The position numbers were made by a program, and so were the translations under genes. 64,000 nt of DNA from Bacteroides ndongoniae (GTDB lineage Bacteria > Bacteroidota > Bacteroidia > Bacteroidales > Bacteroidaceae), in assembly GCF_900108345.1 (NCBI RefSeq), contig NZ_FNVV01000013.1, positions 718,944-782,943 of the forward strand, given 5' to 3'. The notes under the pieces were generated by a model, which saw nothing but the letters and a program-made list of their open reading frames with translations, made no database searches and was not told where the DNA came from. Shown here in pieces: positions 9,006 to 17,285 of this stretch (the stretch's first letter is position 1; each line of letters starts with the position of its first letter).

Positions 9006-10495
9006 TGCTCCTGCATTGTGAGAACGAAGGGTACAAGATTCCCCGTTTCTGTACGTTCGACTGTGTGCAGCGGCTCAACAAGCCCGGTAAGGACGGACAA
9101 GAACTGCCAAGGGTATCTGTGCTGAAAGGTGAGAAATCCTTTCCCGTGATGCTGACCACATTCACCTGCATACACAAGGAAACAAAGGAAAAAATCAAGT
9201 ATGACGATTACAAGAAGCTCTCCAACGAGGAGAAGGCGCAATACAATGTTTATCCCCGTATGCAGGTGTTCCGGGTGTTCAATGTCGCCCAGACCAACTT
9301 GCGGGAGGCACGACCGGAGTTGTGGGAGCAGTTGGAGGTAGAGAACGGGAAAAGGGTCGAAAACGGCGAACATTTCAGTTTCGTGCCCGTCGATACGATG
9401 ATTCGGGACAAGCTTTGGATTTGTCCCATCAAACCGAAACATCAGGACGAAGCATACTACTCGATTACGAGAAACGAGATAATCGTGCCCGAAAAAGAAC
9501 AGTTCCAGTCCGGAGAAGCCTTTTACGGAACGCTGTTTCATGAAATGGTCCACTCCACCGGCGCCGAGGGTGTTCTCGACCGTCTCCAGCCGACATCTTT
9601 CGGCTCGAAAGAGTATGCCCGCGAGGAACTGGTGGCCGAACTCGGCAGTGCACTGATCGCACAACGCTATGGCATGACCAAGCATATCAAGGAAGACAGT
9701 TGCGCATACCTCAAAGGGTGGCTCGATGAATTGAAGGAATCGCCACAGTTTATCAAGACGACGCTTCTGGACGTGAAAAGGGCTTCGTCAATCGTTACCC
9801 AAAAGGTGGATAAGATTGCACAGGAGTTGGAACAAAATGTTACTGAAGAGCAAGAGAACAAACACTCGACCAAGGAACGTATCTTTTACGCATCGGTGGC
9901 TTATCTCCAATCTACCGATGACACGACGCAACTGGACGAATTGAAGGACAAAGGCGACTACAAGGGATTGCTGGCACTCGCCAAGGAGTATTACGACGGC
10001 AACGGTATGGACGAGCAGCATACATTCGCTTCTCCCCTCCAGAACCGGGGAGATGATCTGCTAATCGAGGATAAAGACTTTGCCGTAGTGTACAACGGAA
10101 GTGTCGGGGGCACTTACGACATCATGCTGAAGTACACGGAGCAGGAGGTACGAGACCATATCCGGCGTTACGGAACCGACCACGCCAGCGATGATGTGAA
10201 AGAGGTGGCCAAGGATATGGCGGCGGAAGAGTTCGATGTCCTGAAACATCAGAAACTCCCGATGTTCGAGATGCCGAACGGAAAACATCTGTTCGTCTGG
10301 TATAACAGGGAAACCGACACGCTCGATGCCGGACCGTTTACCGGTACGGATATACCCGACAGACACCGCTTCGCTTACGACCATTGTCAGTCGATGGAGG
10401 CCAACCTGCAAAGCGTGAACGAGAAACTGGGCGAAATGGAGGAGTATCAGGGTGAAGTGCAAGAGGAAAGCTACATCAGCGGTCTGCACCGATAA
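9006..10495 (+). CDS. ArdC-like antirestriction protein, 3' exon with zincin metallopeptidase domain
   Basis: This continues the ArdC-like gene after the intron. It completes the N-terminal ssDNA-binding domain (HCENEGYKIPRFCTFDCVQ, FRVFNVAQTN) and contains the C-terminal zincin domain with FHEMVHSTG (HExxH-type zinc site) and the downstream glutamate in EELVAELGSALIA. After about residue 380 of the spliced protein there is a Bacteroides-specific tail (EEYQGEVQEESYISGLHR end). Without splicing, the open frame runs back into the intron and would lack the N-terminal domain. The role is protection of transferred ssDNA from host restriction, as known for ArdC. The zinc-site residues are intact. 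Confidence 0.9.
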
Positions 10496-10503
10496 CGGAA
10501 ACG

Positions 10504-10545
10504 AATGTGAGGTGGCTTCACTTCAACGCTACCTCACATTCTTAT
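10504..10545. terminator. Bidirectional terminator between convergent genes
   Basis: An inverted repeat AATGTGAGGT (10504-10513) and ACCTCACATT (10531-10540), with a further G-C pair in the loop, lies between the ArdC-like stop and the stop of the convergent gene at 10554. Confidence 0.75.
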
Positions 10546-10553
10546 ACATTACA

Positions 10554-10922
10554 TTAAGACAACAGTTTGTCAATCATTGACTGTAGCTGTGACATATCGC
10601 AATATTGATTGATACCACCGGTATAATCCTTTGCGTGCCGGGCGGTCCGTATCAGGAACGAATCAAGTTCTATTTTTACCCCACCGTCCATCCGCGCATC
10701 CGAAGAATGGCTTATGTACACGAATTTACCGTTACGCTCAATAAAGCAACTTGTAAGGTAATGCCCCTTGCTCTCGGCTACAACTGCCGCATCCACGGCT
10801 TTTGCATATTTGGATATTTCACTCAACAACGCCGTTTGGAAGTTATTGTATTCCTTTGATACATAACCCCCTGCATCTGCAAGGACAGAAAATTGCCATT
10901 TGGTATAAAAAGTCTGTGTCAT
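10554..10922 (-). CDS. Hypothetical 122-residue protein
   Basis: Starts MTQTFYTKWQFSVLADAG. It is soluble, with no signal peptide or membrane segment. The C-terminal half has alternating strands (KFVYISHSSDARMDGG) and ends in a short helix. I do not recognise a family. It lies in the leftward cluster preceded by the hairpin block at 12130-12356, but is separated from the nearer gene (11266) by an insertion-sequence remnant, so it may have been separated from its original promoter. Confidence 0.6.
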   Translation of the reverse strand: MTQTFYTKWQFSVLADAGGYVSKEYNNFQTALLSEISKYAKAVDAAVVAESKGHYLTSCFIERNGKFVYISHSSDARMDGGVKIELDSFLIRTARHAKDYTGGINQYCDMSQLQSMIDKLLS

Positions 10923-11016
10923 ATTCTTTCAATTCTAATTCTGTAAATAAATTAGGCACATAGCAATAAAAGCATTGAATTTATAGTATTCAATTAACGA
11001 CATTTAAGCAATTACC

Positions 11017-11184
11017 ATGATATTTTCAGAGACCAAAGTTACGGAGATTTATCGTATGGCAGATGATTTTTGCAAAGAAATTGCTCAATTTCGGGGAAAA
11101 TATATGGTTGAAGATAAAGATATTGAATATTCTATGCCCCGCTCCTTTAATATAACTTTATTTTCAACTCCCTTTCTACCATAA
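11017..11184 (+). pseudogene. N-terminal remnant of an IS982-like transposase
   Basis: The 55-codon reading frame begins MIFSETKVTEIYRMADDFCK, the N-terminal pattern I associate with IS982-family transposases of Bacteroidetes (KVTEI-ADDFCK). The similarity ends after about 38 codons and the frame stops at 11184; no DDE domain and no second end are present. It is probably debris of an old insertion that split the small-gene cluster. Confidence 0.5.
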
Positions 11185-11265
11185 CAACATACTGTTTTTT
11201 GAAAGAAGCCCGCCATTGATGTATGTTTTTCAAAGACGGGCAACTGGCTATATTTTGAATTATAC

Positions 11266-11550
11266 TCACGTTAAATAGCTTTCCCAGTTCTCTTTGTCGA
11301 TAGTTAATTTGTTCATTTCCCAATCATATTCCACTTCCGGCATATCAGCATAAGGGAAATACACGGTATAGCCTATCTGTCCATAGGAGCAATGTAGCGG
11401 TATGACGCAAATTTCCTGACCACAATAAGGTTGTGGGCAACAATATTTCTTCCAATCGAAACGGCCTGCAACTATATTGCAGCAAAGTAATTTTAGAGCC
11501 ATTATACCTTTCCAACTCTGAAAATCTGTCTTACAACTTGTCCTTTCCAT
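11266..11550 (-). CDS. Hypothetical cysteine-rich 94-residue protein
   Basis: Starts MERTSCKTDFQSWKG. It contains six cysteines, including the close groups LLCCN and YCCPQPYCGQ, followed by a strand-rich part (IGYTVYFPYADMPEVEYDW). The CC/C spacing could bind a metal, but no known zinc-finger pattern fits. It lies downstream of two other small genes in the same orientation (11563 and 11759), with gaps of 12 and 1 nt, so the three form one short operon. Confidence 0.65.
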   Translation of the reverse strand: MERTSCKTDFQSWKGIMALKLLCCNIVAGRFDWKKYCCPQPYCGQEICVIPLHCSYGQIGYTVYFPYADMPEVEYDWEMNKLTIDKENWESYLT

Positions 11551-11562
11551 AATGAATATTAT

Positions 11563-11757
11563 TTAATGTGCTATGTTATAATAAATTTCGGGTTCACTCG
11601 ATACATTGTAGATGTAATTGCCGCAACGTACCAAAAGGGCGTTTTTGCCATAATACAGTTCTTTCATTCCGGCGATGCTTCCTGTCCTGTGGAAATTTGG
11701 AAAGCGGCTTATTCCTGCCCTTTCCGCATCTTTTGTGTAAAGTGTTTTCATTCTCAT
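11563..11757 (-). CDS. Hypothetical 64-residue protein
   Basis: The sequence MRMKTLYTKDAERAGISRF and the following G-x-NALLVRCGNYIYNVSS look conserved and compact, with a YIYNVSSEPEIYYNI strand-like end. Its start is 1 nt from the stop of the upstream gene, which indicates translational coupling. I recognise the type as a recurrent small unknown of Bacteroides mobile elements but know no function. Confidence 0.65.
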   Translation of the reverse strand: MRMKTLYTKDAERAGISRFPNFHRTGSIAGMKELYYGKNALLVRCGNYIYNVSSEPEIYYNIAH

Positions 11758-11758
11758 G

Positions 11759-12103
11759 CTATTGCTTTTTTAATGTTTCATACAGGGTTTCTATCATTTT
11801 CTCGGCTTCTTCCATATCGGTTACGATGTCTTTGATGTAGTAGGGTGCACCGTTTTTGCCGTGCCCGTCATTGCCTATCCACAGGTAGGCTTCATAGTCG
11901 GGGTCGAAACCTTCGTAGAAATTTTCCAGTCCGCACAGAAACCCGTCGAAATCCCCGTCTTTCATTTCAACAGAGACGTTGAAGTCCTGCCCTTTGGGCG
12001 TATATTGCTGAAAATCGAACACCACGCTATTTTCGTGCTTCGTTGTCGATACTTGCCAGCCCAATCCTGTGGCTACTGCGATAATTTGTTCTGTTGTTGT
12101 CAT
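11759..12103 (-). CDS. Hypothetical acidic 114-residue protein, first gene after hairpin block 1
   Basis: Starts MTTTEQIIAVATGLGWQV. It is strongly acidic (DPDYEAYLWIGNDGHGKNG), with a C-terminal amphipathic helix (DMEEAEKMIETLYETLKKQ). Acidic small proteins are common among DNA mimics and anti-defence factors, but no specific match is claimed. It begins 27 nt left of the hairpin block at 12130-12356, which I infer to be its single-strand promoter. Confidence 0.65.
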   Translation of the reverse strand: MTTTEQIIAVATGLGWQVSTTKHENSVVFDFQQYTPKGQDFNVSVEMKDGDFDGFLCGLENFYEGFDPDYEAYLWIGNDGHGKNGAPYYIKDIVTDMEEAEKMIETLYETLKKQ

Positions 12104-12129
12104 CGTTTCGTTTTTTTATTTCCCTTTGT

Positions 12130-12356
12130 TCCGAGCTTTTCAGCCTGCCGCAGGGTCGGTTTTTATGTGCGATACCCGACGGCGGAAGCAAGAACCGCGA
12201 ACAAGGAACCGCCGATGAAATTTTATGAAATACCGAAATCTGTGATTCCGGAAAGTTTTCGTCAAATTTCAGCAAGGTAGCTCTGCGATACTTGGTCTGC
12301 CGTTCGTCCGCCGTACCTTTGCACGGTAAAAACAGTCTGTGGCGGTGACGAGCTTC
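12130..12356. promoter_or_regulatory. Hairpin block 1: candidate single-stranded-DNA promoter (Frpo-like)
   Basis: A large imperfect inverted repeat. The left arm (about 12132-12235) and the reverse complement of the right arm (about 12243-12355) share, in the same order, GCC-CAG, GTTTTTA, GTGC, CGGCGGA, TGAAATTT and GAAA. The right arm holds TTG (12292-12294), 19 nt, then TACCTTTG (12314-12321), a perfect Bacteroidales promoter that points away from the gene at 11759-12103 in duplex DNA. In a folded + strand the same box would drive leftward transcription into that gene. The TACCTTT segment falls in the main mismatch of the stem. Confidence 0.75.
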
Positions 12357-12489
12357 GAGGAAATGATAATCCGACGGTATAAAAGGGAGAAGCAAACTAT
12401 AAACGTCCTGCCTGCTCATGGCATATAAATGGCTGATTCAATGTAGTTCGCTACCTACAAAAGTATGCGGCAACGGCCGGAATATAAAC

Positions 12490-12517
12490 AACCACCTGTC
12501 CCGATTGGCAGGTGGTT
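12490..12517 (-). terminator. Terminator of the PcfJ operon
   Basis: An inverted repeat AACCACCTG (12490-12498) and CAGGTGGTT (12509-12517), followed on the minus strand by a T-rich stretch. It lies 19 nt after the pcfJ stop. Confidence 0.7.
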
Positions 12518-12535
12518 GACCGACAGCAGCCGGTA

Positions 12536-13801
12536 TCAGGCGGCCATACGCTTTCGGACAAGTGCGATGTTCTTATGCACAAGGTTCATAATCCGTTTAT
12601 GGTATTTCGTATTTTTGTTACACAGCCCTCTCGACTGCAGCACCTTGAATGTTTCGAGGCTCAACTCAACGGTCTCGACCCTCTTGTTTTCTATCCGTGC
12701 GGAGAATACCAGCGTATCCGGTTTGAGGTAATATTCGCACTGTCCTACGCAGTGATGTAATGCATTGCCCTCGTCGTAGTAGGCTTCCACGCTGTCCAGT
12801 ACACGGACGACTATCGTCCCATCCGTGAACTCCAGACCGAAGAACTTGCCTTTCAACTCCCTGAAACGTGCCTCGTTTTCCCTCGCCCGTTTCATCTGCT
12901 CCATGCGTTTTTCCTGTTCTTGGAGAATACGCACCTTGTTCTGGTACTTGTCGTGTTCGGCTTTCAAATCGACAGGGCAGACATAGTGGGCGTTGTGCAA
13001 GTCTTTGCCGCACCTGTCGAGCATACGGAGATAATCTGCCCATATTCCCATGCCCTTTATCCGATACTTCTGGCGTAACACGATTTTGTAGGATGACCAA
13101 CATAAATCCAAATCCTGTGCGTGGTCTATAAAATACTTGAGGTCGCGTTTGCGTCCGCTTTTGAGTATCGTTTCCACACGGCTGTCCGACAGCAGGGCTT
13201 TCATCAGTTTTTGCGGGGCGATGTCTGAAAACGAACCTTTCAAGCCGTTACGCCGTAACTTCGGAATAACCGTGTATTTCGGATAGACATAGCAGTCGGC
13301 AATGTGGCGATACACATAGTTATCATTCCGCAGTTCCAGCCCCGACCCGTATAGAAAACAATCCAAGTAACGTCCCATTGCCCGTTGTAAGGCCGTCAGA
13401 GCGGTTTTCCCGTTCTCGTCCATCCAATACCTCGCCACTTCGCACACGTCCGTCCGAGCTTTCCGGCTTTTGTGATAATAAACGGTCATTCTGAAAATCC
13501 GCTGTACCTGAAATCCGTCCTGCGTGGTGATGACGGAAAAATAACTTTTCTCGTCCGTCTTGCGGCAAAGCGTGTCTTTGAGCGTCAGTTTGGCATGGCA
13601 GTTCGGACAATGGCAATGTTTAGTTTTCGTCTCGTTCCACCGATATCCGCAATCAAGGCAGGTCGTCCGTCCGCTGGGGGTACGAAAAGCATAATGTCTG
13701 ACGGTATGCCGGAACGCCCATTCTGTCTGCTTCTCTGTGATAGGCAGCAACCGCCCATTGGCGGCTGCTACCCGTTGTTGGAATTTCGTCCGTGCTTTCA
13801 T
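12536..13801 (-). CDS. PcfJ-like protein
   Basis: A 421-residue protein matching the PcfJ-like family found in conjugative elements of Firmicutes and Bacteroidetes. An N-terminal zinc-ribbon-like module (CLDCGYRW and CPNCHAKL, residues about 49-75) is followed by the family core, including NALHHCVGQCEYYLK (residues about 355-370), the most recognisable PcfJ block, and a C-terminal helical tail. The molecular role is not established. It follows PcfK by 2 nt and both follow the gene at 14247, so the three form an operon read from hairpin block 2. Confidence 0.85.
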   Translation of the reverse strand: MKARTKFQQRVAAANGRLLPITEKQTEWAFRHTVRHYAFRTPSGRTTCLDCGYRWNETKTKHCHCPNCHAKLTLKDTLCRKTDEKSYFSVITTQDGFQVQRIFRMTVYYHKSRKARTDVCEVARYWMDENGKTALTALQRAMGRYLDCFLYGSGLELRNDNYVYRHIADCYVYPKYTVIPKLRRNGLKGSFSDIAPQKLMKALLSDSRVETILKSGRKRDLKYFIDHAQDLDLCWSSYKIVLRQKYRIKGMGIWADYLRMLDRCGKDLHNAHYVCPVDLKAEHDKYQNKVRILQEQEKRMEQMKRARENEARFRELKGKFFGLEFTDGTIVVRVLDSVEAYYDEGNALHHCVGQCEYYLKPDTLVFSARIENKRVETVELSLETFKVLQSRGLCNKNTKYHKRIMNLVHKNIALVRKRMAA

Positions 13802-13803
13802 GG

Positions 13804-14229
13804 TCAGAAATCAAAAAGTGAAAGTTCTGTTTGGTTGCTCTGTGCAGCTTTGGCAGTCGGCTTCGGCTTGCTGTGGCGTTGCTGTATCTTGCGCATTTCT
13901 TCCTCCTGATAGGCTTTCAGCGCGTCTTTTCGAGCCTGTGCCTTTTCTTCTTCGGTCAGTTCTACCTTGTGATTGACCACGACACCGCAGCTAATGGGGT
14001 TTCCCACGTCGATGTTGTCTTCATCATAGTAGTGAATGGCGAGCGACCACACTTCGTCGTCAGTCATTCCGCAACAGCCGCTTGCCTTGACTTGGTTGAG
14101 AATGAACGTGATACAATCGTCCAAGTTCTTGCTCTCTTTGGCATACGACGCGGCAAAAAGTTTGTCCGTCCGTGCCTTTTCGTCCAAGTATTCCTTGATA
14201 GTCTGTTTGAAATGTTCCGTACCTTTCAT
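13804..14229 (-). CDS. PcfK-like protein
   Basis: A 141-residue protein. The sequence HFKQTIKEYLDEKARTDKL, the GCCGMTDDEVWSLAIHYYDE block and the E/K-rich C-terminal helix with the terminal LSLFDF motif match the PcfK-like family, which is normally encoded directly upstream of PcfJ. The terminal hydrophobic LSLFDF resembles short clamp- or partner-binding tails; this is inference. It is co-directional with and 2 nt from pcfJ. Confidence 0.85.
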   Translation of the reverse strand: MKGTEHFKQTIKEYLDEKARTDKLFAASYAKESKNLDDCITFILNQVKASGCCGMTDDEVWSLAIHYYDEDNIDVGNPISCGVVVNHKVELTEEEKAQARKDALKAYQEEEMRKIQQRHSKPKPTAKAAQSNQTELSLFDF

Positions 14230-14246
14230 CGTTCTGCATTTTGAGG

Positions 14247-14732
14247 TTAAAAATGATAGTCGATAACACCGCCGATATAGAGTAGCGTGCCGGGTTCAAA
14301 TTCGCATACCTGTCGCAGGAACTCGTAGGATTGCTCGGCGTGGGATTGCAATCCCTCTTCGTCCATGTAGAACCAGTAGGCGGTATCGAGCGGGTTTTTC
14401 AGAAATTTCTCGAGCTGATAGACCGGGCCAATCCATTCTTGCACGCTTTCGGGGGTAACGGCTTCCGCCCTGCTTCGAATGTCTGCGACAAAATCTTCTC
14501 TCCATTGTGCCGCACCACCATTGTATCGTATGGTATCGTCGGAAACAAACTCGAACATGCCTTTGGGCAGAATATTGTTTACCAAGTTGTCGATATGGTA
14601 CTGGCGTTCTTCGTCGTCAATCTCGGCGCAATAATCGAAAAAGCTGTCATCGCCTTGCATGAGGGTGTCCTCGTTCAGGTAGTTGTCCTTGTCCACTCGG
14701 GTTCGAGTAATTTGAAAAATCTTGCTGTGCAT
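14247..14732 (-). CDS. Hypothetical 161-residue protein, first gene after hairpin block 2
   Basis: The start at 14732 (MHSKIFQITRTRVDKDNYL) is chosen because the frame upstream of it runs through the non-coding hairpin block. The protein is acidic with E/D-rich segments (NEDTLMQGDDSFFDY, AEIDDEERQYH), lacks membrane segments, and ends YIGGVIDYHF. I do not recognise a family. It leads the operon with PcfK and PcfJ. The AT-rich leader before its ATG (AATTAAAATTCAAGG) resembles that of several genes in the 46-53 kb cluster. Confidence 0.7.
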   Translation of the reverse strand: MHSKIFQITRTRVDKDNYLNEDTLMQGDDSFFDYCAEIDDEERQYHIDNLVNNILPKGMFEFVSDDTIRYNGGAAQWREDFVADIRSRAEAVTPESVQEWIGPVYQLEKFLKNPLDTAYWFYMDEEGLQSHAEQSYEFLRQVCEFEPGTLLYIGGVIDYHF

Positions 14733-14794
14733 AACCTTGAATTTTAATTTGTTGAACTTGCTTTTCTTTTCCCTCCCTTCGGAAGCCTTTCGGC

Positions 14795-15036
14795 TTTCCT
14801 TGCCGGGAGAGATTTTACATGCAAGCCAGACAGCGGGAAAAGGACGGAAAGGCAAGCAAACGGCCGAGAATTTCACGGAATACCCAACCCGACATGCCCG
14901 TGCCTGTCGGGGAACTGAAAGGCCATCTTTGATTTGCGGAAGGCTGCCGGGCAAATTCAAGAGCCGTTAGCACAGTGGTGCTTGACGCCGGACGACCGCT
15001 GTACCTTTGCATGGGAAAATCTAACCGGCGAGGGAG
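14795..15036. promoter_or_regulatory. Hairpin block 2: candidate single-stranded-DNA promoter (Frpo-like)
   Basis: The left arm (14795-14875) and the reverse complement of the right arm (14948-15034) share GCCGG, AGATTTT, ATGCAA, ACAGCGG, AACGGC and GAATTT in the same order and similar spacing. The apex has its own hairpin (CCCGAC/GTCGGG). The right arm contains TTG (14982-14984), 17 nt, TACCTTTG (15002-15009), pointing right in duplex DNA. Only the TACCT part of the box is poorly paired within an otherwise well-paired stretch. Folding of single-stranded + strand would create a promoter reading left into the PcfK/PcfJ operon. A tight hairpin GGAAGCC-TTTC-GGCTTTCC (14781-14799) follows in the leader. 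Confidence 0.85.
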
Positions 15037-15186
15037 CGACGACAAGATAGTAAGAGGAATGTAATATGGTTAGAATAACCACATAAAAAAGTGGCAAATT
15101 GTTTGTGAATTGATATAGCCCTGTTATTGTTAAATTCAGCGTACCATTTTGTTGTATGGTAATAAAGTAGTATTTGCATAAAATTA

Positions 15187-15360
15187 ATGATTATGGTTAT
15201 AACGATTAAGAATATTCCGGTTTTGGAAGGTGCTACGGCAGAAGATTTCGTGCGTAATGCAGAAAAGAATGCCGTAAAGGTAACTCCACAGTTGTCCGTG
15301 GCGGCCAAGAAACGGCTACAAAAGGTATTGGAGAAATCCCGTTCATTCCGATTCAACTAA
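15187..15360 (+). CDS. Small protein upstream of GNAT gene, possible antitoxin
   Basis: A 57-residue ORF starting MIMVITIKNIPVLEGATAED (an alternative start is the second Met). It has a short N-terminal strand and a long basic C-terminal helix (VAAKKRLQKVLEKSRSFRF). It ends 2 nt before the ATG of a decayed GNAT acetyltransferase gene. The pair geometry resembles toxin-antitoxin modules in which a small DNA-binding protein precedes a GNAT toxin, but the sequence does not show a clear ribbon-helix-helix motif, so this assignment is tentative. Confidence 0.6.
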   Translation: MIMVITIKNIPVLEGATAEDFVRNAEKNAVKVTPQLSVAAKKRLQKVLEKSRSFRFN

Positions 15361-15362
15361 CA

Positions 15363-15955
15363 ATGAACGGGATTTCTTTATACGATGATTGCGTCATGCT
15401 TGCCTATACAGGGAAGTGCGGGAAAAGTGTCTCCCTTTCACTTGCGGCGAGGATGATCTTGATGATTTTTTCCTTCATGATGCCGATTTATATGCGGATG
15501 AACTTTTAGGGAAAACTTAATGTTGGGTGACGACTGAATTTCCGCACCGTATTGTAGCGTTGTTTACCTTGGCTAATGACAGCATCAAGACCAAATTAAT
15601 CTCTTCCAATGACAAAAATCGTTTGTAACGTAATATCGTAAACCCAAAACGTGGGCGTAGCTACCCGGCTGTACTGATAGGAAGACTGGGGGTAAACCGG
15701 GAATATCAGGGCACACCGAGCCATGTAGGACAGCAACTGATGACCTTTATAAAAGACTGGTTCCGTCACGAGGACAATAAAACGGGATGCCGCTTTATCG
15801 TAGTGGATGCGTACAACGAGGAAAGGGTGCTTAAGTATTACGACAAAAACGGCTTTCTTCCTCTATACAAGACAGAAGAGATAGAAAAGCAATATTATGA
15901 CATTCCACAAGACGCACCTTTGAAAACGCGCTTGCCATATAAAGGACTGATATAA
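15363..15955 (+). pseudogene. Decayed GNAT-family acetyltransferase
   Basis: Reading across three lesions restores a GNAT-type protein: MNGISLYDDCVMLA, a frameshift near 15430 (after GKSVS), then CGEDDLDDFF, a TAA stop near 15519, WVTTEFPHRIVALFTLAND, another TAA near 15627, then the acetyl-CoA-binding region (VLIGRLGVNREYQGTPSHVG) and GCRFIVVDAYNEERVLKYY. The last 71 codons (from 15740) are still open. At least one frameshift and two stops mean no active enzyme. Homologues with this EDDLDDFF opening are often toxins acetylating tRNA or amino acids; that function is lost here. Confidence 0.75.
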
Positions 15956-15970
15956 CTTGAATTTGACAGA

Positions 15971-16006
15971 AACGGTCTCGGAATAATCATTCGAGGCCGT
16001 TTTTTA
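15971..16006 (+). terminator. Rho-independent terminator after the GNAT pseudogene
   Basis: AACGG-t-CTCG (15971-15980) pairs with CGAG-g-CCGTT (15992-16001), followed by TTTTTT. Confidence 0.85.
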
Positions 16007-16115
16007 TGTGCATATTATGCAGTCGCCAAATGCGGTCATAAGGTTCAAGTTATATAATTTACTGAATAGCAATTTCTTTTCTAATCAGGAAAAGAGTTTA
16101 TTGATAGTTTTTTCG

Positions 16116-16123
16116 TATATTTG
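16116..16123 (+). promoter_or_regulatory. Promoter -7 box of the BatD-like operon
   Basis: TATATTTG matches the Bacteroidales -7 consensus TAnnTTTG. The -33 element is weak; a TTG at 16101 is only 12 nt upstream. Transcription from here would include the structured leader at 16171-16335 before the gene at 16389. Confidence 0.6.
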
Positions 16124-16170
16124 CAATCGGATTGAGGCAACTCTATCCAAGACATATTTAGAAAAGAAAG

Positions 16171-16335
16171 AAGCGTTATGCTTATCTTGTAAATCGAAAA
16201 CGTAGGAAATTTTCAGATGTAGTACAAGGAAGGCATAGTGGTTCTCACGCTATAGCGTGGGCTGCTATATCCATATCTGTACTACAGGTTTCCTACGACC
16301 TTCGATTTAAGACGTGGCATTTGCAGTTCACGCTT
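16171..16335 (+). ncRNA. Long hairpin leader or small RNA upstream of the BatD-like operon
   Basis: Nested perfect arms fold into one rod: AAGCG (16171) with CGCTT (about 16330); AAATCGAA (16191-16198) with TTCGATTT (16301-16308); GTAGGAAA (16202-16209) with TTTCCTAC (16289-16296); TGTAGTACA (16218-16226) with TGTACTACA (16278-16286); and an apical palindrome CACGCTATAGCGTG (16246-16259). Internal loops separate the stems. It lies between a good promoter and the first gene, so it is either a 5' leader or a free RNA. A rod of this length with internal loops is also reminiscent of 6S RNA, but I cannot assign the family. Confidence 0.65.
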
Positions 16336-16388
16336 TTATTATTTAATAACAGCCTTCTAAGGACTGGGAAGACATAAAAGAACTTAGG

Positions 16389-17285
16389 ATGATGGATAAA
16401 TTATCGGTTCACGCAAAAAAGACATTTCTTTCCCAACGACTTATTGCATGGGTATGTTGCTTATGCGCTATCGGAACAGCGGCAAAAGCATACGCAAATA
16501 ATGATCCTACGTTTACAGTTTCTGCTCCGGAGAATATCGAAATTAATAAACAGTTCCGGCTAACATTTATTGTATCTTTCCCGGAGAAACCTGCTACTGT
16601 TGAAATACAGAATCTTGCTGTGCCCGAATTGAAAGGCTTTAAGGTGTTACTTGGCCCCACCAAAAGCAGTGCCACCAATGTGGAAAAAGTAGATGGAGAA
16701 ATAAACCGGAAATATCAAGAGTCTTATACTTATGTGTTGCAGGCATTACAGGTGGGCAGGTGTTCCATTCCCTCTGCAAGTATTGTGGTGAACGGGCATC
16801 AGCTACATTCGCAGCAACTCGCAGTGAATGTCGTACCTGACGGGAAATTACCTCCTTCTTCCGACCCACAACCAAAACCGGATGTCTTTATGACAATGAA
16901 CGTATCAGAACGCTCTCCTCGTATAAATGAACCCGTCGTGTTGGAATGCAAGTTATATACCACATCCCTTGCAGATAGCCTCGCCAATATGGAACAACTC
17001 ATCTCTTCGGACGATTTCAAAATAGAACCGATAGATTTGCGGGGCAGCGCATGGCAAATAGAGCATCGGAATGGAAAGAATTATCAGGTGGCGGTGTTCC
17101 GGAAGTTATTACTCTATCCCCTACGGGCGGGAGAACTTCGTATAGGAGACCTGTACATGGATGTTTATATCAGGCGGTACAATCTTTCTTCAGACCCGTT
17201 TGAAGCATTTTTTGAGGACGGCAACCACCAATTCGTAAAACAACGGGTGAACTGTCAGGGCATCACTCTCCATGCACACGAATAA
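16389..17285 (+). CDS. BatD-like periplasmic protein
   Basis: A 298-residue protein with a signal peptide (helix at residues 15-35, LIAWVCCLCAIGTAAKAYA). The mature part has two beta-sandwich repeats (DPTFTVSAPENIEINKQF at about 40 and PDVFMTMNVSERSPRINEP at about 165), the layout of BatD/oxygen-tolerance family proteins of Bacteroidetes. It is shorter than full-length BatD (about 580 residues) and lacks the C-terminal membrane segment. It overlaps the next gene by 14 nt. The function of the family is not firmly known; association with MoxR/VWA systems is common elsewhere but no MoxR is present here. Confidence 0.8.
   Translation: MMDKLSVHAKKTFLSQRLIAWVCCLCAIGTAAKAYANNDPTFTVSAPENIEINKQFRLTFIVSFPEKPATVEIQNLAVPELKGFKVLLGPTKSSATNVEKVDGEINRKYQESYTYVLQALQVGRCSIPSASIVVNGHQLHSQQLAVNVVPDGKLPPSSDPQPKPDVFMTMNVSERSPRINEPVVLECKLYTTSLADSLANMEQLISSDDFKIEPIDLRGSAWQIEHRNGKNYQVAVFRKLLLYPLRAGELRIGDLYMDVYIRRYNLSSDPFEAFFEDGNHQFVKQRVNCQGITLHAHE

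Noticed and set aside
14815..15045. A leftward frame whose peptide (RLDFPMQRYSGRPASS and further) recurs in the frame at 26551-26880
   Set aside because: The shared peptide is a by-product of the homologous hairpin blocks 2 and 4. Differences between the copies follow base pairing, not synonymous positions, and there is no start or leader.
16008..16205. A 65-codon rightward frame starting at 16008
   Set aside because: It starts inside a terminator, crosses the promoter of the next operon and runs into the structured RNA.
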